Of a DNA stretch of 43,381 nucleotides, positions 16,877 to 25,379 are shown piece after piece. Location of the stretch: NCBI GenBank assembly GCA_947448525.1, contig CANFNV010000015.1:1-43381 (forward strand), in the 5' to 3' direction. The notes beneath the pieces were generated by a model that made no database searches, was not told the DNA's origin, and was given only the letters and a program-made list of their open reading frames with translations. The stretch comes from Flavobacteriaceae bacterium. GTDB lineage: Bacteria; Bacteroidota; Bacteroidia; Flavobacteriales; Flavobacteriaceae. Position numbers and translations under genes: made by a program. How positions within the stretch are numbered: the first letter of the stretch is position 1; each line of letters starts with the position of its first letter.

Positions 16877-17638
16877 ATGTTTAAGAAAGCAATTCTATTT
16901 ATTTGTATTTTTATAATTTCAATTTCTATGTACTCACAAAATGGTTATGGAGGAAATTATACAGAAATTGGGGTTTTTACTGGACCTGTATTCTTTAAGT
17001 CCGATTATGGTGAGAGAGGTAGTTTTGAAAATTTTGAAAAAAATAATGGATATACTTTAGGAGCGTCCTATTATTTATCAACTATAAATAATTTTAATGG
17101 GCTTCAAGATAATTTTAAGTTACGATTGGAATTGTTTTACACCAAGGCAGATTTTAAACATTATGGTAAATATGTTGACCCATCAAGCAATACATTATTT
17201 GCCAATCAACTTAGAGGAATGTATGGCTCGACATCTTTTAGCTCTATTGGATTTCAAGTAGAATATTACCCATTCAAAACAGATGATTATAATGGGGGAG
17301 CTAGTTTAAGTCCCTATATAAGTTTTGGTCCCCAAATTAATTATGTAAGTGTAACTAGTAGATCAACATTAGGAGGATTAGGAACATCTATAACTACACC
17401 TCAAAAATATTTTGGAGGATATAGAAATGGTAGCATGACCGTGGCATCATTAACCGGATCAATTGGAACAAGATATAAACTATCTGATTATCATTCTCTT
17501 TTTGCTGAATTAAAAGGTCAATATTTCTTTTCTGATTGGGTGGATGGATTAAATCCTAATAAAGCCATTTATAAAGAAAATAAAAGTAATGACTGGTGTG
17601 TTGGTCTTAACTTAGGTTATATTTATTACTTCAATTAA
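16877..17638 (+). CDS. THC0290_0291-like outer-membrane beta-barrel protein
   Basis: The 253-residue protein starts with a signal peptide (MFKKAILFICIFIISISMYS, cleavage before Gln). It then has alternating hydrophobic and Gly/aromatic strands, as in small outer-membrane barrels, and ends in Tyr-Tyr-Phe-Asn, a typical final-strand pattern. Segments such as EIGVFTGPVFFKSDYGERG near the N-terminus and DWVDGLNPNKAIYKENKSND near the C-terminus match what I recall of the THC0290_0291 family, a Flavobacteriaceae-specific family without known function. It is a single gene with its own promoter, convergent with the metB-like gene 16 bases downstream. No transport or enzymatic role can be claimed. Confidence 0.75.
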   Translation: MFKKAILFICIFIISISMYSQNGYGGNYTEIGVFTGPVFFKSDYGERGSFENFEKNNGYTLGASYYLSTINNFNGLQDNFKLRLELFYTKADFKHYGKYVDPSSNTLFANQLRGMYGSTSFSSIGFQVEYYPFKTDDYNGGASLSPYISFGPQINYVSVTSRSTLGGLGTSITTPQKYFGGYRNGSMTVASLTGSIGTRYKLSDYHSLFAELKGQYFFSDWVDGLNPNKAIYKENKSNDWCVGLNLGYIYYFN

Positions 17639-17654
17639 TCTTTTTTCTTTTTTG

Positions 17655-18797
17655 TTAACGGAATGCTTGTTCTAAATCTGCAAGTAAATCTGCAATATCT
17701 TCTACACCTACACTTAGTCTTACCAAGTCGTCTGTAATTCCAACTTCAAGTCTTTTATGTTCTGGAATAGAGGCATGAGTCATTAAAGCCGGATGATTAG
17801 CTAATGATTCCACACCTCCGAGAGATTCTGCTAAAGTGAATACTTTTAGTTTTTCTAAAAACGAAATCGAGTCAGCTTTTTTTCCTGAAGTGAATGTAAA
17901 GGAAACCATTCCGCCAAAACCACTCATTTGCTTTTTAGCAATATCATGATGCGGATGGTCGGGTAATCCTGGGTAATACACGGATGAAACTTCGGGATGA
18001 TTACTTAAAAACTCGGCAACTTTCATTCCATTTTCACAATGTCTTTGCACTCGTAGATGCAATGTTTTTATACCTCTCAATACCAAATAACTGTCCATCG
18101 GCCCAAGAGTTCCGCCAGTAGCAAATTGCTTAAAGTGCAATTCATCACCTAATGTTTTGTCTTTTATAATTAATGCTCCAGCAATAACATCGGAATGTCC
18201 ACCAAGGTATTTTGTAGCCGAATGCATTACAATATCAGCGCCCAAATCCAATGGTTTTTGCAAATAAGGCGTTGCAAAAGTATTATCGACTGCAAAAAGT
18301 AGATTGTGTTTTTTTGTGATTTTAGCAATTTCTTGAATATCTGCTAATTTCATTAATGGATTGGTTGGTGTTTCTACCCAAACCATTTTAGTATTTTCAT
18401 TTATCAAAGATTGGAATTTTTCCAAATCATTCATGTCTACAAAATGGAATTTAATTCCGCTATCTTTATATAAACGGGTGAATAATCGGTACGTTCCTCC
18501 GTATAAATCATCCATTGCAATAATTTCGTCTCCAACTTTAAACATTCGTAATAAACAATCGGTGGCTGCTAAACCGGATGCAAATGCCAAACCTCTTGCT
18601 CCGTTTTCAATGGATGCCAAAGCATCTTCCAGAGCTTGACGCGTTGGATTTGCAGCACGACTGTATTCATAATCGCCAACGGGTTGCCCAGGACTAGTTT
18701 GAGCATAAGTAGAGGTTTGAAAAACTGGAGTCATTACTGCTCCTGTTACTTTTTCATGGTGTTGACCACCGTGTATTACTTTAGTATTGAATTTCAT
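17655..18797 (-). CDS. Cystathionine gamma-synthase/lyase family PLP enzyme
   Basis: Fold-type I PLP enzyme of trans-sulfuration. The cofactor lysine is Lys196 in SATKYLGGHSD, Asp171 (AVDNTFATPYLQ) should pair with the pyridine nitrogen, and YEYSRAANPTR (43-53) supplies the phosphate-binding Tyr/Arg from the neighbouring subunit. At 380 residues it is full length. Cystathionine gamma-synthase (MetB), gamma-lyase (MccB) and beta-lyase share these motifs; the sequence reads like the MetB/MccB branch but the reaction cannot be fixed. It diverges from the ArsC-like gene, and a -7 box lies at 18815-18822. Confidence 0.88.
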   Translation of the reverse strand: MKFNTKVIHGGQHHEKVTGAVMTPVFQTSTYAQTSPGQPVGDYEYSRAANPTRQALEDALASIENGARGLAFASGLAATDCLLRMFKVGDEIIAMDDLYGGTYRLFTRLYKDSGIKFHFVDMNDLEKFQSLINENTKMVWVETPTNPLMKLADIQEIAKITKKHNLLFAVDNTFATPYLQKPLDLGADIVMHSATKYLGGHSDVIAGALIIKDKTLGDELHFKQFATGGTLGPMDSYLVLRGIKTLHLRVQRHCENGMKVAEFLSNHPEVSSVYYPGLPDHPHHDIAKKQMSGFGGMVSFTFTSGKKADSISFLEKLKVFTLAESLGGVESLANHPALMTHASIPEHKRLEVGITDDLVRLSVGVEDIADLLADLEQAFR

Positions 18798-18814
18798 TGG
18801 TTGGTTTCTTTTTG

Positions 18815-18822
18815 CAAATGTA
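18815..18822 (-). promoter_or_regulatory. Probable -7 box (TACATTTG) of the metB-family gene
   Basis: Exact match to TAnnTTTG on the minus strand, 17 bases before the ATG. It lies in the 142-base region shared with the divergent ArsC-like gene. Confidence 0.5.
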
Positions 18823-18939
18823 CTAAGATTATATAAATTATATAATTTTCATTATAAATTCCATTTAAACAGCGATTATTTTTTTGTAAAATACAGTTTA
18901 TATGTTTCAAATGGATTTTCTTTGCAAAAAGAAATCCCA

Positions 18940-19299
18940 ATGACAAATAAAATATATTATTTAGCTTCGTGTGATACTTGTAGAAAAATTATAAAATCAT
19001 TGCCTAAAAGTGCCAATTTGGTATATCATGACATAAAACAAGATCCAATAACTGCAAATGAAATAGAATATATGCAAACACTTTCAGGCAGTTACGAAAC
19101 TCTTTTCAGCAGAAAAGCACAACTCTATAAATCATTGGATTTAAAAAACAAATCGTTGACCGAAGAAGATTATAAAAAATTTATTTTAGAACATTATACT
19201 TTTTTGAGTCGTCCGGTTTTTATCATTAATGATAAAATTTACATCGGAAATTCGCAACAAAACATGTTACAAGTAATGAAAGTATTAGAAAATGTCTAG
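18940..19299 (+). CDS. ArsC/Spx/MgsR-family thioredoxin-fold protein
   Basis: A 119-residue cytosolic protein of the arsenate reductase-like family. The redox-type motif SCDTC lies at 10-14 right after the first strand, as in Spx and ArsC, and RPVFIINDKIYIG near 90-102 is the cis-Pro region of the fold. The Arg triad of classical ArsC is not complete, so a role other than arsenate reduction (Spx- or YffB-like) is possible. The ATG at 18940 is chosen because the fold starts there; an open frame extends further upstream without conservation. The last 8 bases overlap the next gene (ATGTCTAG), implying coupled translation with the EamA transporter. Confidence 0.82.
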   Translation: MTNKIYYLASCDTCRKIIKSLPKSANLVYHDIKQDPITANEIEYMQTLSGSYETLFSRKAQLYKSLDLKNKSLTEEDYKKFILEHYTFLSRPVFIINDKIYIGNSQQNMLQVMKVLENV

Positions 19300-20185
19300 A
19301 AGAACCTGGGCACTTTTTGCCGCTACATTAGTTTCTATAATTTATGGTGTAACTTTTACTATTGCCAAAGATGTAATGCCAAAATTCGTTCTTCCGTTCG
19401 GATTTATCACAATGCGTGTAGGAGGGTCAGTGGTTCTGTTTTGGTTAGTTTCTATTTTCGGACCAAAAGAAAAAATTGCACTTGGAGATTTTCCTCGAAT
19501 TATTGCCGCCGCTTTCTTTGGTGTGGCTTTAAACATGCTTTCTTTTTTTAAAGGATTAAGTTATACCTCCCCGATTATGGGTGCCGTTTTAATGGTAACC
19601 ACACCCATGATAGTATTAGTTCTCTCGGCATTCATCATCAAAGAGCGTATGAAAAAACGAAAGATTTTAGGTTTGCTTTTGGGCTTGACCGGAACCATAA
19701 CTTTAATTCTGTACGGAAAATCGGTGGTGAATGCTCCTAATGCCTCTTTAGGTAATTTATTGGTTTTTACCAATGCCTTTTCTTATGGTATTTACTTAGT
19801 AATCGTTAAGAAATTAATGGATAAATACAATGCTTTTACTTTTGTAAAATGGATTTATACATTCGGATTTATTATGGTTTTGCCTTTTGGATGGAATGAA
19901 TTTCAGGCCGTAAAATGGGCTATTATTCCAATAGATATCCTCTGGAAAATTGGATTTGTAGTAGTTTTTTCTACTTTTATTACCTATTTATTCAACTTGC
20001 TTTCCATGCGGGAATTGAGTCCAACTACAATTGCAGTTTTTGTTTATTTACAGCCTTTTTTTGCAACCATTTTCGCGATTGGTCTAGGGAAAGATGAATT
20101 GAATTTGGTAAAATTACTTTCGGCTTTGTTAATTTTCACTGGAGTATATTTAGTAACACAAAAAAGAGTGAATAGCGATAAGTAA
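19292..20185 (+). CDS. EamA/RhaT (drug/metabolite transporter) family permease
   Basis: Inner-membrane transporter with ten predicted helices in two EamA repeats. The first repeat ends around SPIMGAVLMVTTPMIVLVLS and the second around SPTTIAVFVYLQPFFATIFA; both are the family's characteristic Pro-containing fifth and tenth segments. The length, 297 residues, is normal. The substrate is unknown; relatives export amino acids or metabolites. It overlaps the ArsC-like gene by 8 bases. Its stop codon lies inside the first arm of a long inverted repeat (20180-20239). Confidence 0.88.
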   Translation: MSRRTWALFAATLVSIIYGVTFTIAKDVMPKFVLPFGFITMRVGGSVVLFWLVSIFGPKEKIALGDFPRIIAAAFFGVALNMLSFFKGLSYTSPIMGAVLMVTTPMIVLVLSAFIIKERMKKRKILGLLLGLTGTITLILYGKSVVNAPNASLGNLLVFTNAFSYGIYLVIVKKLMDKYNAFTFVKWIYTFGFIMVLPFGWNEFQAVKWAIIPIDILWKIGFVVVFSTFITYLFNLLSMRELSPTTIAVFVYLQPFFATIFAIGLGKDELNLVKLLSALLIFTGVYLVTQKRVNSDK

Positions 20186-20239
20186 TTAGTGATTAGCCAT
20201 TTATTGTACTAATTACTATTCACTAATAACTAATTACTT
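20180..20239. repeat. Dyad microrepeat of AGTAATTAGT words after the EamA gene
   Basis: Arms 20180-20196 and 20223-20239 match in 16 of 17 positions (AAGTAATTAGTGATTAG against its complement), with a 26-base loop. The EamA stop codon TAA is inside the first arm. The same words recur at 40423-40466. It may act as a 3'-end hairpin, but no T-run follows. Confidence 0.85.
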
Positions 20240-20243
20240 TTAG

Positions 20244-20251
20244 TATATTTG
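20244..20251 (+). promoter_or_regulatory. Probable -7 box (TATATTTG) of yicC
   Basis: Exact match to TAnnTTTG, 19 bases upstream of the yicC ATG and directly after the dyad repeat. Confidence 0.5.
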
Positions 20252-20270
20252 AAGTCTATAAAACACACGA

Positions 20271-21131
20271 ATGATACAATCAATGACGGGTTATGGAAAA
20301 GCATCTTTGCAATTACCAACTAAAAAAATAACTGTAGAATTAAAATCACTAAACAGTAAAGGTATAGATTTGAATACCCGAATGCCATCTGTTTATCGCG
20401 AAATGGAATTGGGTTTACGCAATCAAATTTCACAACGATTGGAGCGCGGAAAAATTGATTTTTCTTTATATATTGAAGTTACAGGAGAAGAAACTTCTTC
20501 TAAAATTAACATGCCTATTATAAAAGGATATATTAATCAGATGAAATCGGTTTTGCCAAACGCGGATGAAACCGAATTAATGAAAATGGCAGTAAGAATG
20601 CCAGATGCTCTAAAAACCGAACGCGATGAAATTGACGAAAACGAGTGGAAAGAAATTCAAAAAGTTATTGACGAAGCATTAGAAAATATTGCTAATTTTA
20701 GAAAGGACGAAGGATTGTCTTTAGAAAAAGAATTTAAAGATAGAATTGGAAATATATTATCGCTCATGAATGAAGCCATTTCATTTGATAAAGAACGAAT
20801 TGAAACTGTAAAAACAAGATTGAAAACAGCTTTAGACGAACTTCAACTGAATGTAGATCAAAATCGTTTTGAACAAGAATTGATTTTTTATCTTGAAAAA
20901 TATGATATTACTGAAGAAAAAGTTCGTTTAGAAAATCATTTGAATTATTTCATCGAAACCCTTGCTGGGAAAGAAGCTAACGGCAGAAAATTAGGTTTTA
21001 TCACCCAAGAAATGGGGAGAGAAATCAATACGATGGGTTCAAAATCCAATCATACCGAAATGCAAAAATTGGTGGTGATGATGAAAGATGAATTAGAAAA
21101 AATTAAAGAACAGGTTTTGAATGTTTTGTAA
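20271..21131 (+). CDS. yicC: YicC family endoribonuclease
   Basis: Member of the YicC/YloC stress-induced family; E. coli YicC has been described as an endoribonuclease acting on RNA. The N-terminal signature IQSMTGYGKA (2-11) and the C-terminal DUF1732-type segment (GKEANGRKLGFITQEMGREIN, NTMGSKSNHTEM) are clear, and the 286-residue length is normal. The acidic, Glu-rich tail EINTMGSKS...MVVMMKDELEKIKEQ probably forms the helical end. It is the first gene of yicC-gmk-nadD, a common bacterial arrangement in which yicC precedes gmk. Confidence 0.9.
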   Translation: MIQSMTGYGKASLQLPTKKITVELKSLNSKGIDLNTRMPSVYREMELGLRNQISQRLERGKIDFSLYIEVTGEETSSKINMPIIKGYINQMKSVLPNADETELMKMAVRMPDALKTERDEIDENEWKEIQKVIDEALENIANFRKDEGLSLEKEFKDRIGNILSLMNEAISFDKERIETVKTRLKTALDELQLNVDQNRFEQELIFYLEKYDITEEKVRLENHLNYFIETLAGKEANGRKLGFITQEMGREINTMGSKSNHTEMQKLVVMMKDELEKIKEQVLNVL

Positions 21132-21142
21132 GTAAATAGGTG

Positions 21143-21209
21143 TTAGTTCTTATTACTAAGTTCTAATCACTATAAAAACTAAGGACTAAAAACTAAGGAC
21201 TAAAAAACT
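21143..21209. repeat. AAGGACT/AAAAACT microrepeat between yicC and gmk
   Basis: Two 14-15-base units made of alternating AAGGACT and AAAAACT heptamers (21181-21209) follow a partly complementary TTAGTTCTTA stretch (21143 onwards). It ends 5 bases before the gmk ATG. Confidence 0.7.
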
Positions 21210-21214
21210 TAAGC

Positions 21215-21799
21215 ATGACCAAAGGAAAATTATTAGTATTCTCAGCGCCATCGGGCTCAGGGAAAACCACTATAGTAAGGCATTTATTACAGCAAGACGA
21301 TTTGAATTTAGAATTTTCAATTTCGGCGGCAACTCGTGAACCTCGTGGTGAAGAAGTTGATGGAAAAGATTACTATTTCATTTCGATTGCCGATTTCAAA
21401 AAACACATCAAAGCTGAAGATTTTATAGAATGGGAAGAAGTCTATCGCGATAATTTTTACGGAACTTTAAAGACCGAAGTGGAACGCATTTGGGCAAAAG
21501 GTAAAAACGTAATATTTGATATTGATGTGGCTGGTGGATTACGAATTAAATCAAAATTTTCTCAAGAAACGTTAGCGGTTTTTGTAAAACCCCCAAGCGT
21601 TGACGAATTGAAAAGACGTTTAAAAGAACGTTCCACTGAAACGGATGATAAAATTAACATGCGCATTGCAAAAGCCCACGTTGAATTAGCTACAGCTCCA
21701 CAATTTGATAAGGTCATCAAAAATTATGATTTGGATGTGGCGAAGCAAGATGCGTATGAATTGGTGAAAGATTTTATAAACACAGATTTCACAAATTAG
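21215..21799 (+). CDS. gmk: Guanylate kinase
   Basis: Cytosolic kinase making GDP from GMP and ATP. The P-loop SAPSGSGKTT is at 10-19, followed by the GMP-binding motif SAATREPRGEEVDGKDYYF (about 38-56) and the lid region RLKERSTET. The length of 194 residues is normal. The last six residues (NTDFTN) and the stop codon are encoded by the first arm of a hairpin microrepeat (21779-21836), so the C-terminal tail is set by repeat sequence rather than by the enzyme family. It lies between yicC and nadD, all on the plus strand. Confidence 0.95.
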   Translation: MTKGKLLVFSAPSGSGKTTIVRHLLQQDDLNLEFSISAATREPRGEEVDGKDYYFISIADFKKHIKAEDFIEWEEVYRDNFYGTLKTEVERIWAKGKNVIFDIDVAGGLRIKSKFSQETLAVFVKPPSVDELKRRLKERSTETDDKINMRIAKAHVELATAPQFDKVIKNYDLDVAKQDAYELVKDFINTDFTN

Positions 21800-21836
21800 C
21801 ACAGATTGATTAAATTTATCTGTGAAAATCTGTGTT
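21779..21836. repeat. Dyad microrepeat of CACAGATT words at the gmk 3' end
   Basis: AACACAGATTTCACA (21779-21793) pairs with TGTGAAAATCTGTGTT (21821-21836) with one bulge; a further CACAGATT lies between. The first arm overlaps the last gmk codons and its stop. Similar CACAGATT-type words are, as I recall, frequent between Flavobacterium genes. Confidence 0.85.
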
Positions 21837-21849
21837 CAAATAAATAAAT

Positions 21850-22431
21850 ATGAAAATTGGATTATATTTTGGAACCTTCAACCCCATTCATGTTGGGCAC
21901 TTGATTATTGCTAATCACATGGCAGAAAATTCCGATTTAGAGCAAATATGGATGGTCGTAACACCACATAATCCACATAAAGAAAAAAACACTTTACTTG
22001 ATGACTACCAACGCTTGCATTTAGTGAAATTAGCAACCGAAGATTATCCAAAAATCAAGCCCTCAGATATCGAATTTAAATTACCGCAACCTAATTATAC
22101 AGTAAATACACTAGCGCATCTAAAAGATAAATATCCGCAACATGAATATTGTTTGATCATGGGTGAAGACAATCTGAATTCATTTCACAAATGGAAAAAC
22201 TATGGATTCATTCTAGAAAATCACGATATTTACGTTTATCCAAGACTAAATTCTGGTGAAATTGACGGGCGATTTTTGAATCATCTTAAAATTCAAAGAG
22301 TAGGCGCCCCAGTTATCGAATTATCCTCGACTTTTATTCGCCAAAGCATTAAAAACAATAAAAATATTCGTCCGTTATTACCCTACAACGTTTGGGAATA
22401 TGTGGATCATAATAATTTATATAAGAAATAA
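21850..22431 (+). CDS. nadD: Nicotinate-nucleotide adenylyltransferase
   Basis: Cytosolic enzyme transferring AMP to nicotinate mononucleotide in NAD synthesis. The nucleotidyltransferase motif GTFNPIHVGH (8-17, HxGH at 14-17) and the second motif IELSSTFIRQS (ISSTxIR type, near 157-167) are both present. GEDNLNSFHKW in the middle is also conserved. The length, 193 residues, is normal. It follows gmk across a 50-base gap that holds most of a hairpin repeat. Confidence 0.95.
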   Translation: MKIGLYFGTFNPIHVGHLIIANHMAENSDLEQIWMVVTPHNPHKEKNTLLDDYQRLHLVKLATEDYPKIKPSDIEFKLPQPNYTVNTLAHLKDKYPQHEYCLIMGEDNLNSFHKWKNYGFILENHDIYVYPRLNSGEIDGRFLNHLKIQRVGAPVIELSSTFIRQSIKNNKNIRPLLPYNVWEYVDHNNLYKK

Positions 22432-22471
22432 ACTTAACAATACTTTACCACTAGTTAGCTCAATCGTTTTG

Positions 22472-22479
22472 TAAATTTG
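22472..22479 (+). promoter_or_regulatory. Probable -7 box (TAAATTTG) of the alcohol dehydrogenase gene
   Basis: Exact match to TAnnTTTG, 19 bases before the ATG at 22499. Confidence 0.5.
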
Positions 22480-22498
22480 TAATCTAAATAATTTTATT

Positions 22499-23665
22499 AT
22501 GAATAATTTCGAAATATACAATCCGGTCAATTATGTTTTTGGTAAGGGACAAACTGAAAAACTTACTACATTAGTTCCAAAAGAAGCTAAAGTTTTACTA
22601 GCTTATGGTGGTGGCAGCATCTTTAAAAATGGTGTTTACAATCAAGTAAAAGCAGCGCTTTCTGGTTTTGAAATTATCGAATTTGGAGGCATCGAACCCA
22701 ATCCGAGATTTGAAACTTTAATGAAGGCCGTTCAAATTATTCGAGAACATAAAGTCGATTTCATCTTGGCGGTTGGTGGAGGGAGCGTGATAGATGGTGT
22801 GAAATTTATTTCAGCGGCAGTAAAATTTGAAGGCGATGCAGCAGATATTTTAAGAAAACGAATTCTGTTTACTGATTTATCAAAAGTAATTCCTTTTGGT
22901 ACAGTTTTGACTTTACCCGCAACAGGTTCAGAAATGAATTCGGGAGCCGTAGTGACCATTGAAGCAACTCATGAAAAACTTACACTTGGCGGAAGTGCAT
23001 TGTTTCCAAAATTCTCCATTGTAGATCCAACAGTAATTACTTCGTTGCCAAAACGTCAATTGCAAAATGGAGTAGTTGATGCATTTACACACGTAATGGA
23101 ACAATATTTAACGTATAAACATGACGCGATATTACAAGATCTATTTTCGGAAAGTATTTTGAAAACCTTAATAGAAGTTGGTCCTAGTGTAGTTGAAAAT
23201 CCAAGTGATTATAAGTTAGCTTCCAATTTTGTTTGGAGCGCAACCATGGCATTAAACGGTTTAATTCAGAAAGGGGTTCCAAGTGATTGGGCAACCCACA
23301 TGATTGGTCACGAACTTACCGCTTTATACGAAATCGATCATGCCAGAACTTTGGCAATTATTGGTCCTAATTTATACAAAGTAATGTTTGACACCAAAAA
23401 GGAAAAACTAGCACAATATGGCGAAAGAGTTTGGAATATTAAAGGAAATTCTGCTGAACAAATTGCACACCAAGCCATCGAAAAAACAATTGAATTTTTT
23501 CACATTATGGGAATGAAAACTAAAATTTCTGAAAATGCAGAAAATATTGAAAAAACTGCCGATTTTATTGTAAATCGATTTGAAGAAAGAGGCTGGAAAG
23601 GTTTGGGAGAAAAACAAAATATCACTTTAGAAAAAGTGAGAGAAATTGTGGAAATGAGTTACTAG
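22499..23665 (+). CDS. Iron-containing alcohol dehydrogenase (YqhD/BdhA-like)
   Basis: Group III alcohol/aldehyde oxidoreductase. The cofactor-binding GGGSVIDGVKF motif lies near residue 93, and the metal-ligand region includes DAFTHVMEQYL (about 196) and HMIGHELTALYEIDHARTLA (about 263-282), with the Asp and three His residues expected to hold the divalent metal. The family resemblance (NYVFGKGQTEKL start, ATGSEMNSGAVVT) is to NADPH-dependent YqhD/butanol dehydrogenases, which reduce toxic aldehydes; substrate is inference. At 388 residues it is complete. It has its own promoter box and a strong terminator. Confidence 0.92.
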   Translation: MNNFEIYNPVNYVFGKGQTEKLTTLVPKEAKVLLAYGGGSIFKNGVYNQVKAALSGFEIIEFGGIEPNPRFETLMKAVQIIREHKVDFILAVGGGSVIDGVKFISAAVKFEGDAADILRKRILFTDLSKVIPFGTVLTLPATGSEMNSGAVVTIEATHEKLTLGGSALFPKFSIVDPTVITSLPKRQLQNGVVDAFTHVMEQYLTYKHDAILQDLFSESILKTLIEVGPSVVENPSDYKLASNFVWSATMALNGLIQKGVPSDWATHMIGHELTALYEIDHARTLAIIGPNLYKVMFDTKKEKLAQYGERVWNIKGNSAEQIAHQAIEKTIEFFHIMGMKTKISENAENIEKTADFIVNRFEERGWKGLGEKQNITLEKVREIVEMSY

Positions 23666-23693
23666 TTTAAGTGAAGAGTAAATATATATACTC

Positions 23694-23730
23694 AAAAGGC
23701 GTTCAAGAAATAGTTCCTGAACGCCTTTTT
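23694..23730 (+). terminator. Rho-independent terminator of the alcohol dehydrogenase gene
   Basis: A 12-bp stem (AAAAGGCGTTCA 23694-23705 with TGAACGCCTTTT 23718-23729), further extended inward by GAA/TTC, ends in a T-run. It lies 28 bases past the stop codon. Confidence 0.92.
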
Positions 23731-23924
23731 CTAACCCCAAAACAAAATTAATAACTAACCTAAACATGAAATCAATATTACTGAAATCATATAGAATAAT
23801 AACGAATATAAATTGATGTTATTGTATTGGAAATCATAATTATAAGTTAAATTTATTTTTAACAAATGGGTTCGTTCATTATCAATAACAATTTGGAAGC
23901 GCTCCTCTTTAAATAAAATTTCAG

Positions 23925-23932
23925 TATTTTTG
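23925..23932 (+). promoter_or_regulatory. Possible -7 box (TATTTTTG) of gpsA
   Basis: Exact match to TAnnTTTG, 20 bases before the gpsA ATG. A TTTG at 23892-23895 is too far upstream (29 bases) to be a standard -33 box. Confidence 0.45.
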
Positions 23933-23952
23933 GCACATCAAATAAACAAGTA

Positions 23953-24948
23953 ATGAATCAGAATCCAAAGTTTGCAGTAATAGGTGGCGGAAGTTGGGCT
24001 ACTGCGATTGCAAAGATGTTGTGTGTTAATCTTAATGAAATTGCTTGGTACATGCGAAACCAATCGGCAATTGATCATATAAAAGCATACAAACACAATC
24101 CAAATTATTTAAGTTCTGTTGAATTTGATACCAATAAACTGAAGCTGACTTCGGATATCAATGAAGCGGTGGCTTATGCGGATTATATCATTTTTGCTAT
24201 TCCGTCTGCTTTCTTGAGTAGTGAGTTGGAAAAACTAACCATTAGTTTACAAGACAAAGTAATTTTCTCTGCTATTAAAGGAATTGTTCCTGAAACGTTC
24301 TTGATTGTAGGTGAACATTTCAATAAAAAATTTGATATCCCTTTTGAAAATATAGGAGTCATTACGGGTCCATGTCACGCAGAAGAGGTTGCGTTAGAAC
24401 GTCTTTCCTACTTAACAATAGCTTGTGGCGATTCAAAGAAAGCAAAAGTTGTGGCGAAAGTATTGGCTGGAAATTATATTAAAACTAAAATTTCCGATGA
24501 TATTATCGGAACAGAATATGCAGCGATGTTAAAAAACATTTATGCTATTGCGGCAGGAATTGCTCACGGATTGGGTTATGGCGATAACTTTCAATCGGTT
24601 ATTATGAGTAATGCCATCCGTGAGATGAAGAAGTTCATACGAAAAGTTCATAAAATGAAACGTAACATTAATAATTCAGCTTATTTGGGCGATTTATTAG
24701 TGACCGGATATTCGGTGTTTTCTAGAAATAGAATGTTTGGAAACATGATTGGAAAAGGATATACCGTGAAATCAGCGATGATGGAAATGAGTATGGTAGC
24801 TGAAGGATATTATGCAGTGAAAAGTGCTTACAAATTAAACCAAGAATATAAAGCTACTACCCCTATTATTGATGCGGTTTACGCAATTTTGTATGAAGGA
24901 AAAGATGCCAAAAGTACCTTCAAAAAATTAACTGAAAAGTTAGATTAA
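23953..24948 (+). CDS. gpsA: Glycerol-3-phosphate dehydrogenase [NAD(P)+]
   Basis: Cytosolic enzyme that reduces dihydroxyacetone phosphate to sn-glycerol-3-phosphate for phospholipid synthesis. The N-terminal dinucleotide motif GGGSWATAIAKM (about 11-22) and FAIPSAFLSSEL (78-90) are typical. GPCHAEEVA and the catalytic-lysine segment YAAMLKNIYAIAAGIAHGLG are present. The length of 331 residues is normal. It is a single gene, convergent with the hypothetical gene downstream of pheS. Confidence 0.95.
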   Translation: MNQNPKFAVIGGGSWATAIAKMLCVNLNEIAWYMRNQSAIDHIKAYKHNPNYLSSVEFDTNKLKLTSDINEAVAYADYIIFAIPSAFLSSELEKLTISLQDKVIFSAIKGIVPETFLIVGEHFNKKFDIPFENIGVITGPCHAEEVALERLSYLTIACGDSKKAKVVAKVLAGNYIKTKISDDIIGTEYAAMLKNIYAIAAGIAHGLGYGDNFQSVIMSNAIREMKKFIRKVHKMKRNINNSAYLGDLLVTGYSVFSRNRMFGNMIGKGYTVKSAMMEMSMVAEGYYAVKSAYKLNQEYKATTPIIDAVYAILYEGKDAKSTFKKLTEKLD

Positions 24949-24964
24949 GAGGAATAAAAACTAA

Positions 24965-25372
24965 TTACCTTACAATTACCCCATCCACAAACAAAATTGG
25001 CACTTCTTCCACATAATCGGGAGTTATAGTTTGAGCACAGAAGGTGAATTTTTTATCGTACAAAGTGCTTCCTGTAAAATAAGTAACCATAAATTCATTA
25101 TTCAATCGAAGCACACTGGTTTCTAACATTTCTATTTTTACCACCGAAACCGCAGGAACTTTAGTAAAGGCATGTCTCAACAGCGATGTTTTTTTCATTT
25201 CACCTTCAAGAGTTCCGAAAGCTTTAGAAACAACCATGACGCTGTCTAAATCAAAGTCGGAGTCGTTTACAAGATAAACATACCAAACTTTTTCCATAAA
25301 GTCGTCGCTCCATTCTTGAACGGCAGCTAGGAAGACGTTTTCTACTTGTGGGATGATGATGTCTGATTTCAT
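24965..25372 (-). CDS. Conserved hypothetical protein downstream of pheS
   Basis: A 135-residue protein without signal peptide or membrane segment. The composition alternates hydrophobic and polar residues and suggests a beta-rich soluble fold. Recognisable blocks are WYVYLVNDSDFDLDSVMVVS (48-66 or so) and FTFCAQTITPDYVEEVPIL near the end. I recall similar proteins of unknown role in Flavobacteriaceae but know no family name. It lies after pheS, separated by a hairpin repeat (25380-25430), and may be cotranscribed with it. Uninterrupted reading frame and normal codon use support it as a real gene. Confidence 0.75.
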   Translation of the reverse strand: MKSDIIIPQVENVFLAAVQEWSDDFMEKVWYVYLVNDSDFDLDSVMVVSKAFGTLEGEMKKTSLLRHAFTKVPAVSVVKIEMLETSVLRLNNEFMVTYFTGSTLYDKKFTFCAQTITPDYVEEVPILFVDGVIVR

Positions 25373-25379
25373 ATTAGAC

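Noticed and set aside
18787..18939. N-terminal extension of the ArsC-like protein by 51 residues
   Set aside because: The extension overlaps the divergent metB-family start and promoter, is hydrophobic and aromatic without family match, and the thioredoxin fold begins at the ATG at 18940.
23731..23952. Possible small RNA between the alcohol dehydrogenase and gpsA genes
   Set aside because: Apart from a -7-like box next to gpsA there is no terminator or structure of its own; expression data would be needed.
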